NCBI RefSeq assembly: GCF_012913485.1
Contig: NZ_CP051774.1
Span: 6,200,001 to 6,264,000, forward strand
Length of the DNA: 64,000 nucleotides
Reading direction: 5' to 3'
Source of the DNA: Luteolibacter luteus
Lineage (GTDB): Bacteria; Verrucomicrobiota; Verrucomicrobiia; Verrucomicrobiales; Akkermansiaceae
In this document: piece after piece, positions 24,680-32,185 of the stretch
Numbering within the stretch: position 1 is the first letter of the stretch
How the letters are laid out: each line of letters opens with the position of its first letter
Position numbers and translations under genes: made by a program
Notes under the pieces: model-generated
What the model saw: the letters and a program-made list of their open reading frames with translations, nothing else
Told to the model about the DNA's origin: nothing
Databases searched by the model: none

Positions 24680-25900
24680 ATGCGGTCCCGTTTCAAAAAA
24701 CCATCCTGCCTACCTCCCGTGAAGCCCACGAACCCCCTTGTTGCCGGTCGTCCGGCACTCCTCTGCGCAGCGCTCGCCTGCACTCCCCTCGCCCACGCTG
24801 CGTCCACCTGGACCGGCGCTGTGGATAGCAATTACAACACCGCCGGAAACTGGAACCCCAACGGGACGCCAGCGGTCGGCACCGACGTCGAGATCCTTAG
24901 CGGCACGGCCAATGTCCCCAGTGGCAACTGGGACCGCCGCGGCGCCGGCTACACCACCATCGGCGGTACCGCCAATGTCACCCTGAATTCGGGAGGCCAA
25001 GGCCGCTTCCTGAATACGGGTGCTTTCAACATGAATGGCGGGACCTTCACCCACTCCGGCGAATACTTCATCGCCGGTGCCGGGGCGGTGGGCACCATCA
25101 ATCAGAGCGGGGGCAGCATCAGCTCCACGCTGTCCCGCGGCTGGCAGCTCTCCGACAACAACATCAACCAATCCGGCAGCGCCTACTACCTTTCCGGCGG
25201 TCTCCTGAGCGTGACCTCCACCGCTACCTGGACGGACCTGCCGCTGCGCGGTGTCTGGTTCGGCAAGGGCGGTGAAACCGGCGGGAACAACTCGGCGGCC
25301 ATCGGTTCGGCCACGGGAGATCTCTTCAAGGTCACCGGCGGCAGCGCGAACTTCACCAAGACCGGAGCGAACACCTCCGAGGTCCGCGTTTCCCGGAACT
25401 CCGGGATCGAGATCACCACCGGTTCGGTGTCCTTCAACAACTACACGGAGTTCCGCGTGGGTCAGGGTGCTTCAGGCGGCCTGAACTCCCGAGTGATCCT
25501 CACCGGCGGCACCCTCGATATCACGGGCGGCACCGCATTCTACCTCGGGGAAAGCGACAACGGGCTGCTGTCGATCAGCGGCGGCTCGATGACCCTCGAT
25601 GGCCTGCTTTCGCTGGGCCGCAGCACCTTCACGGGGGTCGGCACGGTGAATCTCTCCGGTGGCACCCTCTCGGTGGATAGCCTGGTGAATGGAAACGGCC
25701 TCGGCGTCTTCAATTTCACCGGCGGCCGTCTCTATGTGGACGGCGATGCCACCGCCCTGCTCAACGAGTCTTGGTTCAACAAGGTCCAGGATACCACCGC
25801 GACCTTCGACGGCACCCGCACGCTGATCGTGCCGGAGCCATCGTTCGGGATTCTCCTGCTGGGCACTGCCGGAATTCTTGGGATCCGCCGGCGGCGCTGA
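24680..25900 (+). CDS. PEP-CTERM-anchored beta-helix (autotransporter-like repeat) protein
   Basis: 406 residues. An N-terminal signal region (GRPALLCAALACTPLAHAAS) is followed by STWTGAVDSNYNTAGNWNPN, typical of autotransporter-associated repeat proteins. A run of Gly/Ser/Thr-rich beta-solenoid repeats follows (FNMNGGTFTHSGEYFIAG, LTGGTLDITGGTAFYLGE, NLSGGTLSVDSLVNG). The C-terminal sorting tag is VPEPSFGILLLGTAGILGIR with a final Arg cluster: PEP motif, one helix, basic end. The tag predicts handling by an exosortase, which is not in this window. Surface or matrix role is an inference. Confidence 0.9.
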   Translation: MRSRFKKPSCLPPVKPTNPLVAGRPALLCAALACTPLAHAASTWTGAVDSNYNTAGNWNPNGTPAVGTDVEILSGTANVPSGNWDRRGAGYTTIGGTANVTLNSGGQGRFLNTGAFNMNGGTFTHSGEYFIAGAGAVGTINQSGGSISSTLSRGWQLSDNNINQSGSAYYLSGGLLSVTSTATWTDLPLRGVWFGKGGETGGNNSAAIGSATGDLFKVTGGSANFTKTGANTSEVRVSRNSGIEITTGSVSFNNYTEFRVGQGASGGLNSRVILTGGTLDITGGTAFYLGESDNGLLSISGGSMTLDGLLSLGRSTFTGVGTVNLSGGTLSVDSLVNGNGLGVFNFTGGRLYVDGDATALLNESWFNKVQDTTATFDGTRTLIVPEPSFGILLLGTAGILGIRRRR

Positions 25901-25988
25901 CGGCCAGCAAGGACAGGGGGCCGCGGGCATTTCCAAATTGGGGGAGATGCCTGCGGATTCCCCATAAGTTCCTGGAATCGCTCCGTTT

Positions 25989-26028
25989 GCCCTCGTTCCC
26001 GCATTTTTTCCAGGGACGAGGGCTTCTT
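25989..26028 (+). terminator. Probable terminator after PEP-CTERM gene
   Basis: GCCCTCGTTCCC pairs with GGGACGAGGGC (one bulged T) across a T-rich loop, followed by TTCTTCTT. The remaining bases up to 26470, about 440, are a GC-rich gene-free leader before the RRM gene in which I see no other feature. Confidence 0.55.
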
Positions 26029-26470
26029 CTTGGGCGGGATGCGTGATTGGATCGGGGGTTCTCGGTCCCCTTTCCCTGCCCGGAGATCCTCCCAGACTTT
26101 CTGGGATCCCGCCTTGCCATGGGGCCCCCATTCCCGTAAACTGCCCTGCGTCAGGCAGATCCGGGGTCTTTATCCGGCTGCCCGCCGCCGGCCAAAACGC
26201 TGATTTTGGCAGCAGCGCTCCGCTTGGGCGGGGCGCAATCGGACTCCGGCGGACGCGGGAACACCGCGGAAAAGCCTGCCAAACCGGGCCCAGCGCGCGA
26301 TAACCGCCAGTCCCGGGTCTTTTGGATCTCCGCCCGTCCCGCTTTGAGCGGCGGATTTCCCCGGCACCATAAAACCGGAGGCCCGGACCGGCAGGTCGAG
26401 CCCGCAGCCCCGCCCGATCGCGGGCGGCTGCCAGCCGTCGCATGCCCGGCCCGATAACCGAAAGCAAAAC

Positions 26471-27265
26471 ATGTCCAACGCCACACCTGATACCAGAGGC
26501 GCCGGAGGAGAACGCCGCAGAAATCGCTCCCGTGGAGGGAGAGGCCGGAATCGCAACCGGACCAAGAACGGCGGCAACGACGAAGGTAGCAACAGCAACC
26601 AACACAACAACCACAACCGCTCCCAGCACCAGGGCGGCCGCCAGAACCGCGAAGACCGCGGCCCGCGCCCGCCACGCAAGGAGTACAAGCCCGCTCCGCT
26701 GACCCTGTGGCAGAAGATCCTCAAGATCTTCGGCCTCTACAAGGAGCCCGTCCGTCCGCCGCGTCCGGCGAAGAAAGAAAGCGTGAGGTTCGAAGAAGGA
26801 CCGCCACGCGAAGTGAAGTCGAATACCCGCAACGCCCGCCAAGGTGAACAACGGGAGCCGCGCGAACCGCGTGAACCACGCGAACGCCGCAGCCCCGAGA
26901 AGACCGAAGTGGGAAGCCAGCGGATCTACCTCGGCAACCTGTCCTACGATGCCAGCGAAGAAGATCTGAAGGATCTCTTCAAGGGCGTGGGCACCGTCCG
27001 TAACGTCGAGATCGTCTACAACCGCCGCACCCACAAGTCGAAGGGCTACGGCTTTGTCGACATGCTGAATGTCGAGGAAGCCAAGCGTGCCGTGGAAGTC
27101 CTCCACGACCAGTTCTTCATGGGCCGCAAGCTCGTGGTGAGCGGAGCCAAGACCAAGGAGCACGAAGATGCCGTGAAGGAAGAGACCGTCGAAGCGGCAC
27201 CTGCTGCCCCTTCCGCGCCGTCTGCTCCTGCCGCGCCCTCCAACGAATCGGAGCCTGCCGCCTGA
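26471..27265 (+). CDS. RNA-binding protein with RRM domain and disordered basic N-terminus
   Basis: 264 residues. Residues 1-70 are Arg/Asn/Gly-rich and low-complexity (RRNRSRGGRGRNRNRTKNGG). A short hydrophobic helix follows (LTLWQKILKIFGLYK), then another basic disordered part with repeated EPREP motifs. One RRM occupies about residues 150-230, with RNP2 IYLGNL and RNP1 KGYGFVDM. The tail is Ala/Pro-rich. Bacterial RRM proteins of this kind are common in Verrucomicrobia and Cyanobacteria, where some respond to cold. The long gene-free leader (570 bases) may carry post-transcriptional control. Confidence 0.92.
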   Translation: MSNATPDTRGAGGERRRNRSRGGRGRNRNRTKNGGNDEGSNSNQHNNHNRSQHQGGRQNREDRGPRPPRKEYKPAPLTLWQKILKIFGLYKEPVRPPRPAKKESVRFEEGPPREVKSNTRNARQGEQREPREPREPRERRSPEKTEVGSQRIYLGNLSYDASEEDLKDLFKGVGTVRNVEIVYNRRTHKSKGYGFVDMLNVEEAKRAVEVLHDQFFMGRKLVVSGAKTKEHEDAVKEETVEAAPAAPSAPSAPAAPSNESEPAA

Positions 27266-27292
27266 GCAGCTCCCGACTGAAGATCATTCCCG

Positions 27293-27325
27293 GCCCCGTC
27301 CGCTCACCGCGGACGGGGCTTTTTT
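27293..27325 (+). terminator. Rho-independent terminator of RRM gene
   Basis: Perfect 11-bp stem GCCCCGTCCGC / GCGGACGGGGC with a 5-base loop, then TTTTTT. Starts 27 bases after the stop codon. Confidence 0.95.
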
Positions 27326-27416
27326 GTTGGGGGAAAAATCATCAGGCGGGCTGGCCTGCGCGGTGAGACATGGAAAGGGAAAGCGGTCCCCCCTTTGGAC
27401 TTGGAAAGCGGTGCCC

Positions 27417-27779
27417 TCAGAACTCCAGCTCGTACACCGGCACGGAATTCATTTCCCCGTCTTCCAGCCGCACGCCCACGTCTCCGTTCCGGTAAACCTT
27501 CACCACTTCCACCTTGGAGTCCGAGTCCATCAGGTAGGCCTCGCAGCCGACGACAAGCTCGGTGACCAGATCGCCCGCCGTCCATTCCCAGCGCTTCCTG
27601 GCGAGGCCGAACTCATCCGCAGTCTGCTCCGTGAATGCCTCCAGCGCCGCGATCTCGAGGCTCCTCTCCGCTCCCTCCTGCGGGTGCTTCGGGAGCCCGA
27701 TCACCCGCGTCGGGGGCAGGGCGAGGAGATAGGCGATCGCATCGCTGCGAGTGTCGAAATGGCCGGGCTGCGGGTCCAT
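27417..27779 (-). CDS. Hypothetical protein
   Basis: 120 residues, acidic, soluble, no signal peptide. The N-terminal part is helical (RSDAIAYLLALPPTRVIGLP) and the C-terminal part is beta-rich (LVVGCEAYLMDSDSKVEVVK, NGDVGVRLEDGEMNSVPVYE). I do not recognise a family. Codon use is like its neighbours. It stands alone between the RRM terminator and the divergent zincin gene. Confidence 0.6.
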   Translation of the reverse strand: MDPQPGHFDTRSDAIAYLLALPPTRVIGLPKHPQEGAERSLEIAALEAFTEQTADEFGLARKRWEWTAGDLVTELVVGCEAYLMDSDSKVEVVKVYRNGDVGVRLEDGEMNSVPVYELEF

Positions 27780-28050
27780 GGGTGTGGCTGCGACAGAGGC
27801 CTACATGCCCCTTTCCCCTGATCAACCCGGGACCGCCCGTGCCATGTGACACAGTTGGAACATAGGTCCGCGTTGCCGCGGCGGAAGGCCTCGGGACGCC
27901 CCGGGGCAGGATTGAGGATGAGTGATTTCCCCGATTCTTCTCCCTCGCCTTGACATTCCGTCCGTGCTAGGAATCGCCCGGCAGTCGTCCGGAGGTCCCA
28001 CCCTCCGGGCAAATTCACCCCCCTGCTGTTCCCCTGATTCCCCCTCACCC

Positions 28051-29157
28051 ATGTACCGTTCATCCCTGTCTTTTCTCGCCCTTTCCGCCGCCCTCCTCCT
28101 CCCTGCCCAAGCTGGCATCCAATTCGTCCCCGAGTTCGAAGCCGGTAGCAAATGGTTCACCGAAAGCTGGTCCGCTGGGGCCCGCACGGAGATGGTGGCC
28201 TTCCTCAATGACGTCGGCGCCTTGTTCAACAGCGACGCCACGGCTCGCGTCCGCATCACCGACGATGCCGTCGCGAACACCTATGCCTCCGCTGGCAGCA
28301 GCTGGGCCGATTGGTATCAAGACCCTGCGACCGGAAATGTCGTCCGCGCGCCGGGCCTGTGGCTGATCGTCGTGAAAGGGATCACCAATCCCGCTGCGGC
28401 TTCCGACGTCACGATCAACTGGAACCTCGACGTGGCGACCCTCTACGGGGGCAACTCCGCGAGCCTCATTTCGAATATCCGTGGCCTGGGCCGGCATGAG
28501 ATGCATCATGCCTTCGGCTGCGCCAGCCAAGTCTTCTTCTCCTCGAACGACGACACGCGGGGTGAGCTGACCCTGGCCTCGGTGGCGGACCTGCTTTACC
28601 GGGACTCCAATGGCCAGCCGGTGCTGGGAAACTTCAATCCCGCGAACTTCGGCTACACGATCAACAATTTCCCGCTGCCCGCCAACTGGACAACGACCTT
28701 CCAAACCGGCCTCTATTTCGAGGCCCGCGATCGCCAAGGCCGGGTGGTCCCGATGGCTCCGATCGCCTTCAAGGACAGCAATACCAACGTCAGCTACATC
28801 GATTTCAGCCACATCAAGGGAATCGCTTATGCGAATGATCACCCGACCTGGAGCACCTACGTCGATACGGACCTGAATTTCCTGCGGGCGATGGGTTATC
28901 CCCTGATGGCGGATTCCGCGCTGCTCCAGCAACCCGCGAAGATCACCAGCTTCAACGCCGGCACGAACCAGGCGACGGTGAACTTCGAGACCCAAGTCGG
29001 GAAACATTACCGCTTGGCCACCTCGACCGACCTCCAGCATTGGCAAGTGCTGCCAACCGGCATGCCGGGCACCGGGGCCGTACTGGATTTCAGCTACCCG
29101 ATCAATAAGACCGTGGATCCGAAGCGCTTCTTCCAAGTGGTGGAGGTGTCGGAATAA
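28051..29157 (+). CDS. Secreted zincin-like protein (HExxH)
   Basis: 368 residues. Signal peptide MYRSSLSFLALSAALLLPAQA. Near residue 150 the sequence GLGRHEMHHAFG holds an HExxH zinc-protease signature (HEMHH) in a context resembling the HELGHALGF site of secreted metalloproteases. No clear third ligand follows directly; DFSHIKG about 100 residues later is a possible His. The C-terminal 70 residues (ATVNFETQVGKHYRLATSTD) are a small beta domain frequent at the end of exported verrucomicrobial proteins. Secreted metalloprotease is the best guess. ATG 28051 begins the signal peptide. Confidence 0.7.
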   Translation: MYRSSLSFLALSAALLLPAQAGIQFVPEFEAGSKWFTESWSAGARTEMVAFLNDVGALFNSDATARVRITDDAVANTYASAGSSWADWYQDPATGNVVRAPGLWLIVVKGITNPAAASDVTINWNLDVATLYGGNSASLISNIRGLGRHEMHHAFGCASQVFFSSNDDTRGELTLASVADLLYRDSNGQPVLGNFNPANFGYTINNFPLPANWTTTFQTGLYFEARDRQGRVVPMAPIAFKDSNTNVSYIDFSHIKGIAYANDHPTWSTYVDTDLNFLRAMGYPLMADSALLQQPAKITSFNAGTNQATVNFETQVGKHYRLATSTDLQHWQVLPTGMPGTGAVLDFSYPINKTVDPKRFFQVVEVSE

Positions 29158-29212
29158 AGGGCGGCCCGAGAAAACATTCGCATCCCTTTCCCGCCTATCG
29201 GAAAAGGCGCGC

Positions 29213-30070
29213 GTGATCTTGCCTCCGCCCGAGCAGCTTTTCTTCGTCTGCGGTCCCACCGCCGCGGGCAAGAGCGCGCGTGCGCTGGAGCTGGCTGCGG
29301 AGTTGGACGGGGAGATCGTGAATGCCGATGCCTTCCAGCTCTATCGTGGCGTGGAGGTGCTCACTGCGGCCCCTCCGCAGGAGGACCTCGGCAAGGCACC
29401 GCACCATCTCTACGGGGTGCTTTCCCCCGCGGAGCCGGTCGATGCCATGGCCTGGCTGCGCATGGTGCTACCGGTCATCGACGAGTTGCTATCGCGGGGC
29501 AAGACGCCGGTCATCACGGGAGGTTCCGGGCTTTACCTGAAGTTCCTCTCGCATGGTCCCTCTCCTCTGCCGCCCGGTGATCCGGTGCTGAGGGAAGAGC
29601 TGGAGGCACTAAGCCTGACCGAACTGGTGAGCCGTTTGCAGGCGGTCGATCCGGTGGAGGCGGCGCGCACGGATCTCAACAACCGCCGCTATGTTTCGCG
29701 GGCGCTCGAGGTATGCATCCTCGCAGGCGTGCCTTGTTCGAGCCTGCGCGATGATTGGGAGCAGGCTAGCGCCGCGCGCGAGTCGAAGCTGCGTGGCGAG
29801 TTGGTGCTGCGTGACCGGCCGGCGCTTCATGAGCGGATCGCGAAGCGGACACGTGCGATGCTGAAGGGCGGCGCGATCGAGGAAGTCGCCGCTCTAACAG
29901 ATGCAGCACCCGGGCTGGAGAAGGCCATCGGGCTTGGGGAAATCCGGCGTCATCTCGCGGGCGAGATCGACCTGGTGGAGTGTGAGGAATTGATCAATGC
30001 CGCGACGCGCCAGTATGCGAAACGGCAGGAGACGTGGTTCCGCCGCGAGAAGTGGTTGAAGAGCGAGTGA
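29213..30070 (+). CDS. miaA: tRNA dimethylallyltransferase
   Basis: Adds a dimethylallyl group to A37 of tRNAs that read UNN codons. 285 residues from a GTG start. P-loop GPTAAGKS near residue 14, ITGGSGLYLKFL near residue 103, and the RxLE-like NNRRYVSRALEV. The usual DSxQ substrate motif reads NADAFQLYRG here, with Ala in place of Ser. The protein is shorter than E. coli MiaA (316) because the C-terminal insertion is reduced. It stands 55 bases after the zincin gene and 69 before the next gene. Confidence 0.92.
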   Translation: MILPPPEQLFFVCGPTAAGKSARALELAAELDGEIVNADAFQLYRGVEVLTAAPPQEDLGKAPHHLYGVLSPAEPVDAMAWLRMVLPVIDELLSRGKTPVITGGSGLYLKFLSHGPSPLPPGDPVLREELEALSLTELVSRLQAVDPVEAARTDLNNRRYVSRALEVCILAGVPCSSLRDDWEQASAARESKLRGELVLRDRPALHERIAKRTRAMLKGGAIEEVAALTDAAPGLEKAIGLGEIRRHLAGEIDLVECEELINAATRQYAKRQETWFRREKWLKSE

Positions 30071-30139
30071 AGGATCCGGGCCGCCGTTGGAGACGAAAGT
30101 CCCGGTTCGCGGAGTTTTCCCGGTAACACTCCTTCAACC

Positions 30140-31438
30140 ATGAAGATAAATCGCAGCCATGGGATCCTCCTTGCCCTGATCATGATTCCTGCGGTGGGAA
30201 TCTGGGCTTATCGCGAGAAAAATTCGGCCTCTACGAAGACCGGTATGCAGGTTGAATCCGCCGAGTCCGCAGAGGGCAAGGTATCGGACCGTGGTGGGCC
30301 GCGCCCGAGCAAAAAGGAGATCAGGGACAAGGCGAAAGCCTGGCAACAGCGGCTGCTGGAGGATCATCCCGAGATGGCACTGAGCGCCCGACAAGTGGCG
30401 GCGGAGGACAATGGCTATCTCCAGTGGCTTGCGTTCATTGAGGAATGCCGGGCGAATGGAAAGATGGTCGGAAACTCCTTCGCGTTACCCGAGGACATCA
30501 AGGGCATCATTGAAGGGGATAAGCCATGGGATGCTGCGCGAGTCGGCAAGTGGCTCGATGCGAATCAAGAGCTATTGGACAAGATCATCGCCTTGGGCCT
30601 GCTTCCGGATCATTCGACGACTGGCATCGATAGCGCACGCCTCGCGGAGAACCAGCAGTTCGCCGGCAATTTGGCACCCCTGCTCCTGGCCTATGCCCGG
30701 CATGCACTGGATCAGGGAAACGGGGCGGATGCCATCGAAGCACTGCAATCGTTGATCGGCAGCGCGAGGCATCTGGAAGACGTCGAGACACCCACCTATC
30801 TCGCGATGGTGTCTGCCGCAGGGACCCGTGCGAGAATCCTGGATTTCATGGTTGGGGATGCGATTGCGGACGCGGATGCCGCGACCTTGCAACAGTTCCG
30901 CAAGTTGATCTCCGATGATCCGCAGGTTCCAGGCTCCTTCGGGCTTTTCGCCCGGGGCGATTGGCAAATCATGTCGGAGAACTATCTGCTCCCCACCCTG
31001 CTGGGAGGAGATCGGTTGATCAGCGACGTCCCTCCCAGCTTCCTGAAACAGCCGGAACTGATCGCCGAAAGCTACACGAGGGCTTCATCGGAACTCGCAC
31101 AGCATTGGGACAAGGCGAGCCTCCGGGACATGCTCGCGCCGCCGCCCGATGTCACAGTGGCTCTGCCGCTCGGACTTAGCGCGGAGGATCAGGAGCACTT
31201 CAGGATGCTCACCCACGGACTGATCGAGGGGGTCGCGAAAGGCTGGGCGCTCCAACAGATCGAAAAGGTCATGACGGATGCGGCGCTGGCAATCGCGCTT
31301 GGTGAAGAGCCTCCGGTCGAGCCGGTCAGCGGGAAGCCCTTTGTGATTGGAGAAGGCGGGATCTTGAAGCTTCCCGATGATCCGGTGTTTTCGGATGCGA
31401 AGCTGGAAGGACTGCGGATTCCCAAGAGGAAGAACTGA
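30140..31438 (+). CDS. Exported helical protein of unknown function
   Basis: 432 residues. N-terminal signal or anchor MKINRSHGILLALIMIPAVGIWAYR, then Lys/Arg-rich linker and a helical body (LDQGNGADAIEALQSLIGSA, AESYTRASSELAQHWDKAS). No recognised domain. Layout resembles the 412-residue protein at 10596 (membrane segment plus helical solenoid), and the two may be distant members of one family. The transcript ends in the family A repeat array, which could act as its 3' structure. Confidence 0.72.
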   Translation: MKINRSHGILLALIMIPAVGIWAYREKNSASTKTGMQVESAESAEGKVSDRGGPRPSKKEIRDKAKAWQQRLLEDHPEMALSARQVAAEDNGYLQWLAFIEECRANGKMVGNSFALPEDIKGIIEGDKPWDAARVGKWLDANQELLDKIIALGLLPDHSTTGIDSARLAENQQFAGNLAPLLLAYARHALDQGNGADAIEALQSLIGSARHLEDVETPTYLAMVSAAGTRARILDFMVGDAIADADAATLQQFRKLISDDPQVPGSFGLFARGDWQIMSENYLLPTLLGGDRLISDVPPSFLKQPELIAESYTRASSELAQHWDKASLRDMLAPPPDVTVALPLGLSAEDQEHFRMLTHGLIEGVAKGWALQQIEKVMTDAALAIALGEEPPVEPVSGKPFVIGEGGILKLPDDPVFSDAKLEGLRIPKRKN

Positions 31439-31489
31439 GGGCTGGCGGGTTATTCGACGAATGGGGAGACGCGAGAACGTAGGGGCGTC

Positions 31490-31775
31490 CCTCGCCCCCC
31501 TTCAGGGTGCGGTCGCTTTCCCGTGGCTACCCAGGGTTGCGCGCTGCGCGCTTACCCTGGGCTATCTCCCTACCGCCCCGTTGGGGCTCGAAAGAGGATT
31601 TGGTGTGCGCTTGCCTTGGGCGATCTCCCTACCTCCCCGTTGGGGCTCGAAAGAGGATGTGGTGCGCGCTTGCCTTGGGCTATCTCCCGGTGGCCCGTTG
31701 GGGCTCCAAAAGGGATGTGGTGCAGCGCTTACCCTGGGCTATCTCCCGGTCGCCTCGTTAGGGGCCGAGAGGAGG
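31490..31775. repeat. 59-bp-period tandem array with hairpin leader (family A, copy 2)
   Basis: Leader with CCCAGGGTTGCGCGC / GCGCGCTTACCCTGGG, then four units beginning CC(C/T)TGGG at 31555, 31614, 31673 and 31732, exactly 59 bases apart, each with a CCCGTTGGGGCTC hairpin. The fourth unit has CCTCGTTAGGGGCC, the same change as the last unit of copy 1 at 2183-2404. It fills the space between two convergent genes. Open frames across it (LTLGYLPTAPLGLERG type) simply translate the repeat. Confidence 0.85.
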
Positions 31776-31777
31776 CC

Positions 31778-32185
31778 TCACTGCCAGTGCCAGCGGATCT
31801 CTTGGACCACGTCCGGGTGCAGGCTCTGGTGGACGGGGCAGCCATTGCCGGTGGCTTCGAGGAGCTTGCGCTCCGGATGATCGGCGGGAAGCGGCACTTC
31901 GATGTCGACTTCCAGCTTCGCGATGCGGCGCGGGGTGTCGGTGGACATGTGCTTCTTCACGGTGACCTTCATGCCTTCCAGCGGGATCTCCTTCCGCTTC
32001 GCGACGATGCCCATCACGGTGGCCATGCAGACGCCCAGCGCGGTGGCGACGAGGTCGGTGGGCGAAAAGGATTCGCCGCGGCCGTTGTTATCCACCGGGG
32101 CGTCGGTCTCCAGCACGGTTTGCGAAGGTCCGTGGATGGCGCGGCAGTGAAGGTCGCCCTGATAGTCGATCTTGATCTCAACCAT
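31778..32185 (-). CDS. OsmC family protein
   Basis: 135 residues of the OsmC/Ohr fold; members reduce organic hydroperoxides using a Cys pair, or have unknown roles. Family pattern: RGESFSPTDLVATALGVCMATVMGIVAKR with the first Cys, and TGNGCPVHQSLHPDV with the second. The start codon overlaps the end of the kinase gene by 8 bases, so it is probably translated from the sigma/kinase transcript. This ties a peroxide-defence-type protein to a signalling operon. Confidence 0.9.
   Translation of the reverse strand: MVEIKIDYQGDLHCRAIHGPSQTVLETDAPVDNNGRGESFSPTDLVATALGVCMATVMGIVAKRKEIPLEGMKVTVKKHMSTDTPRRIAKLEVDIEVPLPADHPERKLLEATGNGCPVHQSLHPDVVQEIRWHWQ

Noticed and set aside
26151..26724. Overlapping minus-strand frames in the leader of the RRM gene
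   Set aside because: Two overlapping frames of similar length in GC-rich DNA, both with Arg/Gly-rich chance translations; neither has a plausible start or domain.
31490..31775. Possible CRISPR array
   Set aside because: The 59-base units are contiguous and near-identical along their whole length. There are no unique spacers and no cas genes.
31377..31880. Open frame across the repeat array (LTLGYLPTAPLGLERG-like)
   Set aside because: It only translates the 59-base repeat, and 59 is not a multiple of three, so frames change from unit to unit.
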